Positions 44,801-55,317 of a DNA stretch of 64,000 bases are shown here, piece after piece. The translations under genes were made by a program, and so were the position numbers. This DNA is from Anisus vortex. Taxonomy: Eukaryota > Mollusca > Gastropoda > Planorbidae. The notes below the pieces were generated by a model. That model searched no databases. It was not told where the DNA came from and worked only from the letters and a program-made list of their open reading frames with translations. Location of the stretch: contig OX421501.1 in the NCBI GenBank assembly GCA_949126835.1, forward strand, positions 3,666,999 through 3,730,998, written 5' to 3'. The number at the start of each line of letters is the position of its first letter. Within the stretch, counting starts at the first letter, position 1.

Positions 44801-46330
44801 TAGTCTAATGCAACAGTAAGGTCGAGATAAAAAAACAAACCCACATCACTTAGATTGGGGTTTTCCTAATGCCTGGTCCTTACCCGGCAAGCAGAAGCTA
44901 CAGGCTAGCAAACGTGTCAGGCCAGCAAAAGTACCAGGCCAGAATATGTACCGGGTCAGCAAAAGTAGTAACGGGCAATCAAAAGTGCCGGGTCAACTAA
45001 AGTACCAGGCCAGCAAAAAAACTGGGTCAAAAGTAGTAACGGGCAATAAAAAGTACCGGGTCAACTAAAGTACCAGGCCAGCAAAAAAACTGGGTCAAAA
45101 GTAGTAACGGGCAATAAAAAGTACCGGGTCAACTAAAGTACCAGGCCAGAAAAAGTACTGGGTCAGCAAAATGACCGGACCAGAATATGTAACTGGCCAA
45201 CAAAAGTACCGGGCAAGCATATTTACCGGGTCAGCAAAAGTACCGGACCAGAATATGTACCGGGCCAACAAAAGTACCGGGCAAGCATATTTACCGGGTC
45301 AGGAAAAGTACCGAGTCAGCAAAAAACCTGACCAACATATTACCAGCAAAAGTACCACTGTGGAGATCCCGTTACACGGGGAAAAAGTTCCCCAGTTTTG
45401 GGTGATTTGAAAACGACTGCTCTGTGATCATAGTTTGAGCATTAACAATTGATAACTATGGAAGTCAGAAGCAGTACAACGGAGTTTCATTGAAGGTCTA
45501 TGGTCCAGTTATTCCAGTGATGATTTGAAAGCCTGCAGAGAGGGGGTTAGTGGTGGAGGCTTGTTCCAGTGTGTTTCAAAGTCTAATGGCTGACAGGGCA
45601 AAAAAAAAATATTTGTAGAAGTTTGAGATGATGACTTTTGGTAGAGCGGGCACTACTGTACCCATGGGCCTCAAAGCGGCGTAGTGTGTAAACCGCCAGT
45701 ACTTTTCTTTAGAAAACACTGGCGGGCTAACGCATGGGGGACAGCCCCCGCAGCATGTCCGAGATCCATTGCACTGCCGAGAGGCCACGGGGTCTCGGTG
45801 GGGAGGAAGCAATGGATGCTGCAACCCCGTCTCACGACTCACCCGGTGCCTGGATGCCTGTGCCTATAGTACAGGATTTGTGCTACCGGGTGACAATGCA
45901 GATATACGAGCGAGCCACCACGATAATGATCCTTAGGGGAACCGCAGCAAACGGTCGCTGGCCTGCGGAAACCTTCCCTTTTACATGGCACGCCACGCCT
46001 TCGGCGTGCCGTGGGGTGGCTGGAGCCCGGACAGAGTTTTAAACTCAATTCTAATGCGTTACGCCCTGGAGTAAGAGCTTCGGCTCGTCCGGGTTTTAAG
46101 AGACTTATAATATGGTAGAGCGGGAAACTTGTTGGATGAGACCTGGCTGTGTAGACATGTCCGCGTGGTCATTCACGATCTTGTACATCACGGTGACTAC
46201 GTCAACTATGGTCGAATTTTCATCCCATTTAAAATTTAAAACATAACAAAAAGAATTATTTACCTTCACAATAAGACAACTGTAACACTAGGATGCTCAT
46301 GCAAATTGCAATCAGAATTAGTTTATTCAT
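41801..46330 (-). CDS. Gene C: secreted cystine-knot-like peptide, four coding exons
   Basis: Coding exons are 46264-46330, 43533-43560, 42822-42893 and 41801-41837: 67 residues and a TGA stop. The signal exon differs from A at only 4 of 67 nt, but exon 2 is unrelated in sequence except for its length (28 nt), acidic character and a terminal Asp-Lys-Arg. Exon 3 has C-x6-C-x5-CC-x4-C. Exon 4 gives a sixth cysteine after eight residues and a seventh as the last residue (C-x3-C-stop). Splice sites are GT/AG, phases 1, 2, 2. The flanks do not align with units A and B, so this is the oldest or most rearranged copy. The large first coding intron holds MITE, hAT, a 68-bp repeat array and a GC-rich repeat. 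Function unknown. Confidence 0.85.
41881..42042 (+). mobile_element. hAT MITE (CAGGGGTCGGCAACC family) in gene C intron
   Basis: TIRs taggggtcggcaac and ggttgccgacccctg; 44 bp from the exon 4 acceptor. Confidence 0.8.
42590..42712 (-). mobile_element. tRNA-derived SINE, family S1, head only
   Basis: Minus-strand tRNA-like head (cgagccaaggaccttc; ccgaacgcactaccgctcgg). It lies 110 bp from exon 3 of gene C. Confidence 0.7.
43190..43490 (+). mobile_element. LINE 3' end, family 1, in gene C intron
   Basis: Diverged copy with the ACTCTTTCTTCTCGAGTGG-like FFSSG codons and a worn 3' UTR; 43 bp from exon 2. Confidence 0.75.
43603..43898. mobile_element. GGACCGCTTGC MITE, complete (296 bp)
   Basis: Both ends are present: agactataat..ataagatagaccgtttg at the left and caagcggtccatcttatt..atagtct at the right. 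This copy defines the family's ends; there is no coding. TA-rich termini suggest a Tc1/mariner-like target, which is an inference. Confidence 0.75.
43988..44524 (+). mobile_element. hAT-like element (TAGAGACCGACCG family), 537 bp
   Basis: Ends TAGAGGCCGACCG and CGGTCAGCCTCTA; flanks gattcaac / gatacaac (7 of 8). The GGTTTCGG-type inverted arms are long. A G run lies near 44210. Confidence 0.8.
44885..45355 (+). repeat. ACCGGGTCAGCAAAAGT minisatellite with 68-bp higher-order unit
   Basis: Degenerate units of about 17-20 bp alternate gccagcaaaagtacc and agaatatgtaccggg. Within it, acgggcaat recurs at 44971, 45039 and 45107, giving a 68-bp higher-order period. It sits in gene C's first coding intron. 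Confidence 0.85.
45655..46110 (+). repeat. GC-rich dispersed repeat, family G, copy 2
   Basis: Longer copy of 20640-20990 (gcgggctaacgcatggggga; ctgccgagaggcca; gatatacgagcgagccac). Its right part adds a strong hairpin at about 45988-46014 (CACGCC-TTC-GGCGTG). I recognise no protein or class. Confidence 0.65.
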
Positions 46331-46654
46331 GGTTGTATTTCTTGTATAGCTTGGAAAAAAAAATAGTCATAAAAATGTTTCTAATAGAAATTTAATAGAA
46401 CATCATTATTTAAATCACTTTAAAAAATAAAATAAACTGTAAAATGTTTTGGTTGCGAAATTATATTTTTAGATTTAGATTTATATAGCTAATGTGTTAT
46501 GTTATTGAGTTTCTGTCATCTGTCTAGAGTCTAGATCACTTGGAAATAATTCACTACAGTTATTTGTCAGACATTATTAGCTTTATTTCATGTGATAAGT
46601 GATTTTATGATTAATTTGTTCGAAATTCTTAAAATATCGAAAATATAACATGAA

Positions 46655-46943
46655 CCAATGACGATAATAAGATGGACCACTAGCTGTAATATTTCTGCTA
46701 TTTGATGACTCGAATGACTTCTTTTCGGAATTCACGATTCCCTTTTGCACTGTACAATTCCGTTTTATTTAATCGCTAGGATTTTCTCAATGAAAAATTA
46801 AATTTTAAATCGAAAGTTGTATACAGCGGAAACATTTAGGTAAACGCAGGAGCGTCGAATACAGCGTTATTGGATGCGCACGGAAAAAAGAACATATAAG
46901 CTCTAAAAATAGAGCAAGCGGGCCATCTTATTATAATCTTTGC
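46655..46943. mobile_element. GGACCGCTTGC MITE in gene C 5' UTR intron
   Basis: Near-complete copy, ends gataataagatggaccact and gcgggccatcttattataa. It lies 15 bp from the donor of the untranslated exon. Confidence 0.75.
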
Positions 46944-46958
46944 ATAAACATACTTACC

Positions 46959-47034
46959 TTTCAAAAAAACTCTTTGAACTTGACAATGTGCAGAATGGTT
47001 TGGGAACTGTGATGATTGTTGCAGTCTTTATATA
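46959..47034 (-). promoter_or_regulatory. Gene C promoter and untranslated first exon
   Basis: TATATAAAG at 47026-47034, conserved leader motif (cttgacaatgtgcagaatgg at 46979-46998), then a donor AAAG/gtaagt at 46958-46959. The 618-bp intron ends with ctatacaag before a short leader and the start codon at 46330. Confidence 0.6.
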
Positions 47035-47454
47035 GACCATAGGATCCTCACTGAAGCGTAACGACAGCATAATATAGGAGACACAGAAATAAATTTTGCA
47101 GGATGAGTGCTGATTGCTCTTTGGATGGTTGGCGGTGGGATAAATTAAAGTAAAGTGGGGGGGGGGGGTTGAGTGTACTTGAAATAAATATGGATGAAAT
47201 GTATCGTGAAAACACGTGCTGTATGGTGAGTAGGTATTGTTGGAACTGTTCGTTCCTTGTGTTTTTTAAAACATAAGATGGTCTAAACAATAGTGTCAAC
47301 ATTCAAGTAAAACAGGTTGTTATTGACATTTTTACTACATAAATTGTTACAGTTGAATTTCAAACTTTTTCTTTTTGATTGGTATCTTTTTTATAAGGTA
47401 AAACTGTCACTCTTTGAAGAGATCAAAACAATATTGTCAACATTCAAGTAAAGT

Positions 47455-47580
47455 AAGATCAGTGAAGCAACTATTACCGGTTTCCGGGGCCAGTGGCCAG
47501 GACACAATAGGAGATTTGTATGTGTCCAGCACAATGCCCAGACGCCTGTTTCTCAACTAATGTCAGGTACACATCAGAGC
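47455..47580 (-). mobile_element. SINE fragment, family S1
   Basis: Body end only (gtgaagcaactattaccgg; aatgtcaggtacacatcaga), joined directly to a family 1 LINE end. Confidence 0.65.
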
Positions 47581-47584
47581 TAAT

Positions 47585-47755
47585 AATACATAAGTCATTA
47601 AACTGTAATTTAGGAATACAACCCAATAACAACCTGTTTAAACATAATTTAAAACACTAATAGAAATGCAGGTCTAGACTCAAACCGCGGATGAGGGTGG
47701 GACGCAATACTATTCTTTATAGAAGGGTCGTCTGTATAAGATAAGATAAAGCAGA
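47585..47755 (+). mobile_element. LINE 3' end, family 1, internally deleted
   Basis: Starts catt-aaactgtaatttaggaa, skips the C-terminal codons, and resumes with the 3' UTR (gaagggtcgtctgtataaga). Confidence 0.7.
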
Positions 47756-47867
47756 AAACATCTCGTGTTGCACCAGGGAGAAACGGCATATTAATAAAGA
47801 TTTTTGTCATGCTTCTCATTTTTCTTATCTTATGTTTTTTTAGTGTTTTAAACAAGTAAAAAGTACC

Positions 47868-48110
47868 CTTCGGATCAAAGGGCCGGTGAAGCAGCGTTCA
47901 CCAGTGGCCACAACATACTAGGGGATGTGTGGCCAGCACAACGCCCAGCCTCCTTTACTTTTCACCAGCGAATGTCAGGTACCCATCAGAGATGGGTAGG
48001 CTCAGGGACACCCTCGAGTTCAGGAAAAAAAAATTCGAGCCTGCACCGGGATCCGAACCCAGGACCTTCGGTACGCAAGCCGAACGCGCTTCCGCTCATC
48101 CACTGTTCCC
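47868..48110 (-). mobile_element. tRNA-derived SINE, family S1
   Basis: Near-complete minus-strand copy (gatccgaacccaggacctt; gccggtgaagcagcgttcac). Confidence 0.85.
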
Positions 48111-48470
48111 TAGTTTTAAACAAACAGTAGCAATAAAACGAAACAAACTGCTTATATAAAGTTGGTTAATATTTATTTTTAAAATTTAACAATATTGAAA
48201 AAACCTTGGAGGATAAAGGTGTATTTTTTTTAATGTTGGCTAAAACTAATGTTAAAAACGGTTGGGGTATGTTTGAAAACCACTTCAAAAGAACTGTGTA
48301 CATAGGATATATATTTTTGAAATGTACAAATAATCTACAGCTGTATCACACCCACTGATCTGAAAATTTCAATGGTCAAAAGGCAAATTCTAAATGTTAG
48401 AATTACTGTATGTTTTAAAATCATAAAATAAATGTGGTCCATTCAATGCTGTATGCCCTTTAATACATAT
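48111..48470. other. Intergenic, nothing recognised
   Basis: AT-rich sequence without open frames of note or known repeats. A TATAGCGC-type SINE tail begins just after, at about 48480-48530. Confidence 0.5.
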
Positions 48471-48589
48471 GACATATTTATATAGCGCTATTCCTTACAA
48501 TTAGTCTTCGAATGCGCTTTACATTTATCATATGTTATTAAAAATAAATGGAATAAGTAAGTTTTTAAGTTTGTTTTTAAAAATTATGT

Positions 48590-48870
48590 CAATATTATCC
48601 GCTTGTTTAATTGTGTTCGGAAGTTCGTTCCACCACAGAGATGCTATGACGCCGTTCGAGCGAGCTGCACGTTTTTCTTTGTACGTTTGATACCCAGAGT
48701 TGTAGATGGATTTTGTTACACAGTCCTCGTTTCTCTGATGTGTGTAGCTCGACCATGGATCTCATGTACTGGGGAGATTGACCGTGAAGGCTTTTATATA
48801 GCATAGTCAAAACTTTGAATTGCACCCTAAGTGTTATAGCTAGCCAGTGCAATTTCGTTAGACAGGTTGT
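48590..48870 (-). mobile_element. LINE fragment, family 5 (RT C-terminal region)
   Basis: Minus strand reads LHWLAITLRVQFKVLTMLYK, then SLHGQSPQYMRSMVELH, a pattern well known from CR1/L2-like reverse transcriptases (LHWLPV..RI.FK...L..K.L.G..P.Y). Open over about 80 codons but truncated at both ends. Confidence 0.8.
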
Positions 48871-48984
48871 TGAGTTTTCTTTATTGTTCAGAACAATTTT
48901 AAACCCTTTGAAGTTTTTTCAAATCACACTCTGGCAGTCCAATGTACGTTCGCTTAGTCTGAGATATTAAATGGATGTGGTCGC

Positions 48985-49330
48985 TCTGACATCATCTTCA
49001 ATCCCATAACCGTTGTGGTCGTTGGGGGGAGCGAATGGACATCTCTGCAGTCAACTTTCTCCACTTTTGTCTATCTTAAGCGGTTGACAATAGTTGAGTC
49101 AACTGCAGCCATGTCCAATATTTTATGTTGTCGAACCAGCATTTTAGCTGACGGCCTCTCCGACGTCCACCTTCTACTGTGCCTTGGAGGATTGTTTTTG
49201 TCAGGTTGTTTTTATGCCGCAACAATTGACCGAACCATGTCAGTTTGCGCCGTTTGAGTGTTGTCATAATGTTTTCTTGAGGGTCTGCAATTGAGGATAT
49301 TCTGTCCTAGACATACTCATTATCCTTTTG
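48985..49330 (-). mobile_element. LINE fragment, family 3
   Basis: Minus strand reads KRRKLTWFGQLLRHKNN, then TILQGTVEGGRRRGR and CWFDNIKYWTW. It is the best-preserved copy of this family here. A short 3' tail with a GAT-type repeat (complement catcatcttc) follows. Confidence 0.8.
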
Positions 49331-49989
49331 TTCTACGTAGGAGATTCGAAGTATTTTTCTCATGCATTTATTTTCGAATGCCTGCAACCTGTTTTCTCAC
49401 ATCCATACAGAACAATAATACTGAATTATCATTAAATGAATGTGTTCTATTTGATGCTTTATTATTGTTCTATAAATGTAGTGTGTCGGCAAATATTGCT
49501 GTAATGTCTATAGAGCTTTATGAATTATTCCAATTTATCACTGTGCGGGTTCCATTAAAACATTTAATATTTATAATGTCGCTTTGTGTATATCTACTCT
49601 CGCAATGATAAACACTCTCGTACCCTTCTCCCATTATACTCATTCTTCATTGTAAGCCTCCAGGTATATTGGGTTAATATATTCCCGATCACACCTTGTG
49701 TTCCAGGAGTTTCCCCCTCGTATATCCACACCAGTAGTTTGATGTATCATTTATATTCATACGCAAAACAGATAAACTAACACACACACACACACATACA
49801 CACTTGTACTGTACATTAGATGACGCACACATTGTTTTATAAATATAACGTGTAGCAAAATCCTAAAAATGCTCACTTTGTCCTTAAAATAGTGCCCCCC
49901 ACAAAAGGCTGTTTTGATACATCTCAATAAACTAAGCAATATCATAACTTTACTTAAACACTGCCCCCGTAACGATGTTGGCGCATTAT

Positions 49990-50020
<31 letters not shown>

Positions 50021-50600
50021 CATGCCCCCTGACTCCTGACTCTCCTTTCCTTTCCCCACACACAGAGTCTGACAAGATTGAGTTGTTAAATAACAAAGCT
50101 GATACTACAATAAAAAGAATTTGAGTGACGTCATAGCATTATCGGCATCCATTTAGTCATAAAGCGACCGAAGCCAATCGGCCGTGAAAAATGTCTGCAC
50201 GTAGACTGTCACGTGATCGATTCTGCTCTTTTTGTTTGGCGTTCAAGCCAGACCGGTAAACATGAAGTCTACATACAACATAATACAGCGACAAACATGC
50301 AGGCGTTAGAATTACATGTTCTGATAAACATGAATGAAGAATCGTGTAAATTATATATGCATCACCTGCACAAACTTTAAGCTCCAGATGTTGTTACAGT
50401 CTAACACCTATTTAGTCATTCGAGCTTGAGGTTCTATTGAGTCAACATTTTCAGAAATACAAGCAGGTTGGTAAAACAAAAACAGCAGAAAAAACAACAA
50501 CAACATTGTATTTACAACTACATGAAAACCGATTCATTCCAGTTCTTACGTCCAGGACGTAACAATGTTAAGGGCTGGATCAATGGCAAGGGAGTAAAGT
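49331..50600. other. Intergenic with simple repeats
   Basis: Holds a CA microsatellite (49780-49803), an AT microsatellite (49995-50020) and AT-rich sequence. The open frames seen here have no recognisable domains. At 50520-50600 there is a short palindromic acgtccaggacgt. Confidence 0.5.
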
Positions 50601-50614
50601 AGTAATAATACATA

Positions 50615-50925
50615 AATGCATTAAACTCTAATTTGGAAATACAACATAATAACGACCTTTTGCTATGCTCAGATAAACATATGGACAAAAACACTTTCTC
50701 TTATCCCTAATGTTAAAACAAATGCATATAAGTACTCTTTCTTCCCGAGTGAAATTCGGGCATGGAATGGGTTATCTGAACAAAACCAGAAAAACCTAGT
50801 AACTTAACATCATGTAAAACATTAATAAAAATGCAAGACTAGACTCGGACCACGGATGTAAGTAGGACGCACTGACCTTCTTTACAGAAAGAGCGTCTGT
50901 AATATATAAGATAAGATATATATAT
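50615..50925 (+). mobile_element. LINE 3' end, family 1
   Basis: Plus-strand copy from the QCSDKHMDKNTF-like codons to the AAGATAAGATA tail, with frameshifts. Confidence 0.85.
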
Positions 50926-52470
50926 TGTCATATATATTGTTTTTCCAAGAATTGGAACACGCAATGTTTATTCTTCTTCCCCCTCTTTTTCTCACTAAAC
51001 AGGATTTTGTGGGCGGGGCTTAGGCTTCCGATCGCCTGACGTTTAGTGGGAAAACATATAATTCTACTTAATGTTGGGATTCTGTGTTGATCTCAAATTC
51101 TCAGGGTCTGGGAACGACTCATTATTTAATAGGGGAAGTTCCTATCGTTTTGTTATGAGTTTTGTAATGATACCATGATTTTCACCCCTACTGGTAATGG
51201 GTCAGTCCCTTGCACCACTCGGATAGTATTTAATGATTTGTTTGTCTGAAAGACAGAGAGTTTCAAAATATGTTCCTTTGAGAACGTTTGTGTTTGCACT
51301 ATTTTATTCTAACTGTACATAATAGATATATTGTATATATTGAACATATCACCTGAATTAAACTATAAACAACAGTTACACTGAAGCTTCCTTGTCAAGT
51401 TACTATTCTATTGTGTTGTATACATTACTATAAGATTTATCTACTACTCTAATGTCCAGGAAAGGAATTGTTGGAACACAAATACTGAGTTTGTGCCCAG
51501 GACTATAAGAAGAGTTCGTTTAATACTGAAACATAAATAATAATAATTAAAGTCTCCCCTAGGACTAACGAGAATTATCAGCAAGATCTACACAGCTCTG
51601 GCCACAAGGGGATTGTGGACGTAACAAAATATATGTATATATATTTTCTATCCATTTATCCATCTAAATAGGCCTATTTATCTATCTATATAATCCATCT
51701 GTACATTTATCTAATCAAGCTATCTTATCGCTTTTTCAATCTATCGAATTAACACAAACTTACATTCACAAACTTAGAAAGAAGATTAAACCTGTACATA
51801 TCTCTATTTAGTCTAGATTAGATATAGTCTAGATCTATACAATTTAAATTTAAAACTAATATTCACACAATGCTAAAACGCCAAGTTTCACTCTTCAATA
51901 TATCTACATCATTAACTATAAACTTTTTCTTCACAATTATAAATTGAATCACACCTGACATCAAAAGGGATTTATCGAACCGTCTGATTCGAGTGTCAAG
52001 ACGTTTATTGGCGATTTTTAGCCTTGCCCTTTTGCTGTCTTCGTATCCCAGATGTCCAGATAACCGACAGCTGCTGCTGTTATGACGTATTTTCGAATGC
52101 ACAATAGGCCTATACTAAACGGCATCATGGTGTTTATTTTATATATAAAATGGCACCAAAGTGAGATAAGTTATTCGTTTAGTGGTTCTTTTTTTAATCT
52201 TTGGGTTTTTCTTATCTTATTTACTCTGACAAGTTCATGATCTTAAAGTTTAAGTCTGTCCTTTTCTGTTAGCAAAAAATAAATTAAGTAGCCTACATTA
52301 AATATCTGGTTTGTTATTTTTACAATTTGTTCTTAATTCTGATTTTGAATGGTGTTTATAAACAGTTCGTTCATTTCATTCATATTTCGGTGTTGTTCTA
52401 AAGAGTAGGTGTTCCAATAAATGTCAGTGAAATTAAGTCTCCCCCCCCCCCCATTATCCAAATTACAGGA
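50926..52470. other. Intergenic, nothing firmly recognised
   Basis: AT-rich with a C run (52440-52452). Part of it (51151-51625) begins tgttatg and ends gtaaca like a solo LTR but has no matching target duplication, so no call is made. Confidence 0.45.
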
Positions 52471-52551
52471 TTAACCCTTCCCGTACAGACCTACTTCTAT
52501 CTATGCTGCCTTCAGTTCCGCTATATACGCGCCCGGGACTGTAAGGGTTAA
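52471..52551 (-). mobile_element. piggyBac-like MITE, 81 bp, complete
   Basis: TTAACCCTT... to ...AAGGGTTAA, same length as 9491-9571 and the cleanest copy in the window. Confidence 0.8.
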
Positions 52552-52641
52552 TTAAATGTTTGTAAGCTGAGTGTGATGATGATTGTCCATCGCTTGCGAT
52601 ATACTGAAGCTGAGTGTACATATCAATCATTTATACTATTG

Positions 52642-52848
52642 CAGGGGTCGGCAACCTTTTGACAATAGCTTGCCAAAGTAGGATTTCTAATTAATCCAGC
52701 GTGCCAACAGCTTAAAGGTCATATTGCTCTAGCAGTCGTTTTCTCGTCGAAGAGGCCTGAATTGACTTTTTGGGGGTCTTTCGCGTGCCGTTTAAAATCA
52801 CTCTGCGTGCCAAGTCCTGCACGCGTGCCTATAGGTTGTCGACTCCTG
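52642..52848 (+). mobile_element. hAT MITE (CAGGGGTCGGCAACC family), reference copy
   Basis: CAGGGGTCGGCAACC at the left, GGTTGTCGACTCCTG at the right. Flanks tactattg / tactagtg (7 of 8), consistent with a hAT 8-bp duplication. About 207 bp, noncoding. Confidence 0.85.
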
Positions 52849-52977
52849 TACTAGTGTTGAGTGGTCTGTATATAATGCCTACAATTAGTGATATTCAGTC
52901 AGGTCTACAAATTCCACAGTGTTATCTGATGTCTATAGATAGTTATAACCCCTCCACGTTAATCTGACCCAGGGCCG

Positions 52978-53271
52978 GCTCGTCCATATAGGCAACCTTT
53001 TTATTTTGGGGTGTGGGGCGCATAATTGAGGATTGTTTTAATTTGGGGAATTAAAAATATAAACTAAATTAAAGTTTAGTACTTCTGCGCGCTACTAGCA
53101 TAGGCAGACGAATTACTAGGTAATGAAAGGCGAAGGGAATTTTATTTATTCTTTCTTAGAAAATAGGAAAGTTTGCCCTAACACTACTCAGTTTCTCCCC
53201 GCCGAAGGCACTTTTTTGAGGGCGCAGAATTTGTTTTCGACTATGGCGTCCAAAACCCTAGAGCCTGTCCT
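52978..53271 (-). mobile_element. hAT MITE, relative of 14940-15262
   Basis: Reverse-orientation copy: cagggccggctcgtccatat at the left; ctagagcctgtcctg at the right. Flanks atctgacc / gtctgacc (7 of 8). Confidence 0.8.
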
Positions 53272-53975
53272 GAGTCTGACCTATTGCTATTGAATATTTC
53301 CGAGTTTTAAATATCAAAATCTAGACTTGTTTCAGAACTTGCAATAATGTCTGGTTGCTCTTTATTTATTGGAAGATGAAAATTAACCGAAGCTAGATAA
53401 ACTAAGTGATAACAGTCAGACATGGGAACACAAAAAAATGGCAAGCTTTCTTAGTATTTGAAACCAAGAGATTGTTTATGCAAAACAAAACCACTTTTCT
53501 ATAGATAACAGTGCTGCAACAATTGTTTTAAGTCAATGTTTATAAGTCATTAGAATTCTAGTCTAGATTTGGTTTTCAAATGATAGAAACAGTATAGAGT
53601 ATAGTTGAAGTAATTAAAATAAACACTATACTGCCAATTTTTCAAAAAAAATTCCCATGTAAATCAGTAGTGACAACATTGGTCTTTTGTATCTATCAGT
53701 TGCATGCCCCGCCCACAGGAGTACATGCTCCGCCCACTTATAGTTGATATGGATCGAATTTCTGTTAGAGAAGTAAAAACGATATAATGATTTAAACGTT
53801 AGTATACTGATTTCGTCTAATTATTCTGATATCAATGGATATCAAATGACACAGTCGTACTGGAAGCGGAGAAGGTCGACCTGGATTCCACCCTCTATGG
53901 CCCTGGGCCTAGGCTTGTGGCCCATTTAGTAAAAGCTGTGAGTGCATGTTTATATATATAGGGCCTAAATATATA
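53272..53975. other. Intergenic, nothing recognised
   Basis: AT-rich sequence without motifs. A short direct repeat gcatgccccgcccac / catgctccgcccac lies near 53705-53740. Confidence 0.45.
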
Positions 53976-53976
53976 T

Positions 53977-54215
53977 ATGGGAAACGGTAGCCAAGCGGCT
54001 GCGCGTTCGACGGGCGATCCGAAAGGTCGGGATTCGAATCATGGTGCAGGCTAGGATTTTTTCTCGGGACTTGAAAGTGCCCCTGAGTCTACCCAGCTCT
54101 GATGGGTACCTGACTTTAGTTGGGGTAAAGAAAAGGCATTGTGCTTGCTACAGATCCACTCGTATGCCGTGGCCAGCCCTATGATCAGTTTGGTCCGAAG
54201 GATAATTTACTATAC
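53977..54215 (+). mobile_element. tRNA-derived SINE, family S1
   Basis: Complete plus-strand copy with head (acggtagccaagcggctgcg; ggattcgaatcatgg) and 3' end. An AT microsatellite follows (54222-54247). Confidence 0.85.
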
Positions 54216-54249
54216 TTACTTTTATATATATATATATATATATATATGG

Positions 54250-54875
54250 ATCTCACTCGCTCACTCCCTCTCGATAGACAAATGTAAAAATATATAGGCC
54301 TATATATAAACACACACACTATTTCTAAAATTTAACTACATATTTTTCACATTAATAATTGAAAACATCTAGATTAAAAAAATACTATAAAAAAGAAACT
54401 CTAAAATTAGTAATATTAAAGGCATAAAGCTACAAGGGAAAAATGTTTAAATGATTATACTAATATATTTAGCGCACTGTTTTACTGCTGGTGTATTGCT
54501 ATATTCAACAACCATTAAAACCCACGCGAACGGAGTATCACAGCGAGTACTAGCTTAATGGAGCAATTTCAGTGAGCTGAATAATTACTTTTTTATATTT
54601 AAATCTAGATTATGATTTGACCCATAAAACTACCACTGCACTGCATAAAACTGCACCAGGTAGGTTCAGATCGTTTCGTTAATTGGGGTTACAGGTTACG
54701 AACAAAAGTCGATATTTTTTTAAATAAGATAACTGACTTTGTGGAGTTGTGATGGCCACATAATCTTGAAGTAAATGATTACCTTCCAACAAACAAACCG
54801 GTTTTAAAGATCAAAACAGGTTTTCGGTTTCAAAACTGAATACCGGAATTGCGGATTTCGTTTAAAATCCCTAGT
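54250..54875. other. Intergenic, nothing recognised
   Basis: AT-rich. A GGTTTTCGGTTTC stretch near 54820 recalls the arms of the TAGAGACCGACCG hAT family but no ends are visible. Confidence 0.4.
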
Positions 54876-54879
54876 AGAA

Positions 54880-55240
54880 ACTTACAAGAGTAACACCAAT
54901 AGTTAAATCACACAAACCTAGAAACACTAGAGAACAGAAGGGCAAAAACACAAGGCATTAAACTCTAATTTAGAGATACATTGCAATAACAACCTGCTCC
55001 AATGCTCATATTAACATAAAAACAATAACACTTTTCTTATCCCTTATACAAAAACAAATGCATATAAGTGCTCTTTTTTCCCGAATGGCACGCGGGCATG
55101 GAATGGGCTGTTTGAACAAGACAGGAAAACCAGTAACTTATACATCATTTAAAACACCAATCAAAATGCAAAACTAGACTCGGACCACGGATTAGTGTAG
55201 GACGCAATAATCTGAGCGTCTGAGCGATATACGATAAGAT
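54880..55240 (+). mobile_element. LINE 3' end, family 1
   Basis: Starts within the RVTPI..SHKPRNTREQKGK region, so it is longer than most copies. Diverged (FPNGTRAWNGL) with a broken 3' UTR. Confidence 0.8.
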
Positions 55241-55317
55241 AAGACATAGAATCTAGATCATTCAAACATATTTTCTCAAGGAACTAACAAAACCCAAAGT
55301 TCCACAAATATAACAGT

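Noticed and set aside
45576..46048. Open frames on both strands as a GC-rich coding exon
   Set aside because: The related copy at 20640-20990 does not preserve any of the frames. High GC alone explains the lack of stops.
51151..51625. Solo LTR of a retrotransposon (starts tgttatg, ends gtaaca)
   Set aside because: The flanking bases (cgttt and aaata) do not form a target duplication, and no second copy or primer-binding site is visible.
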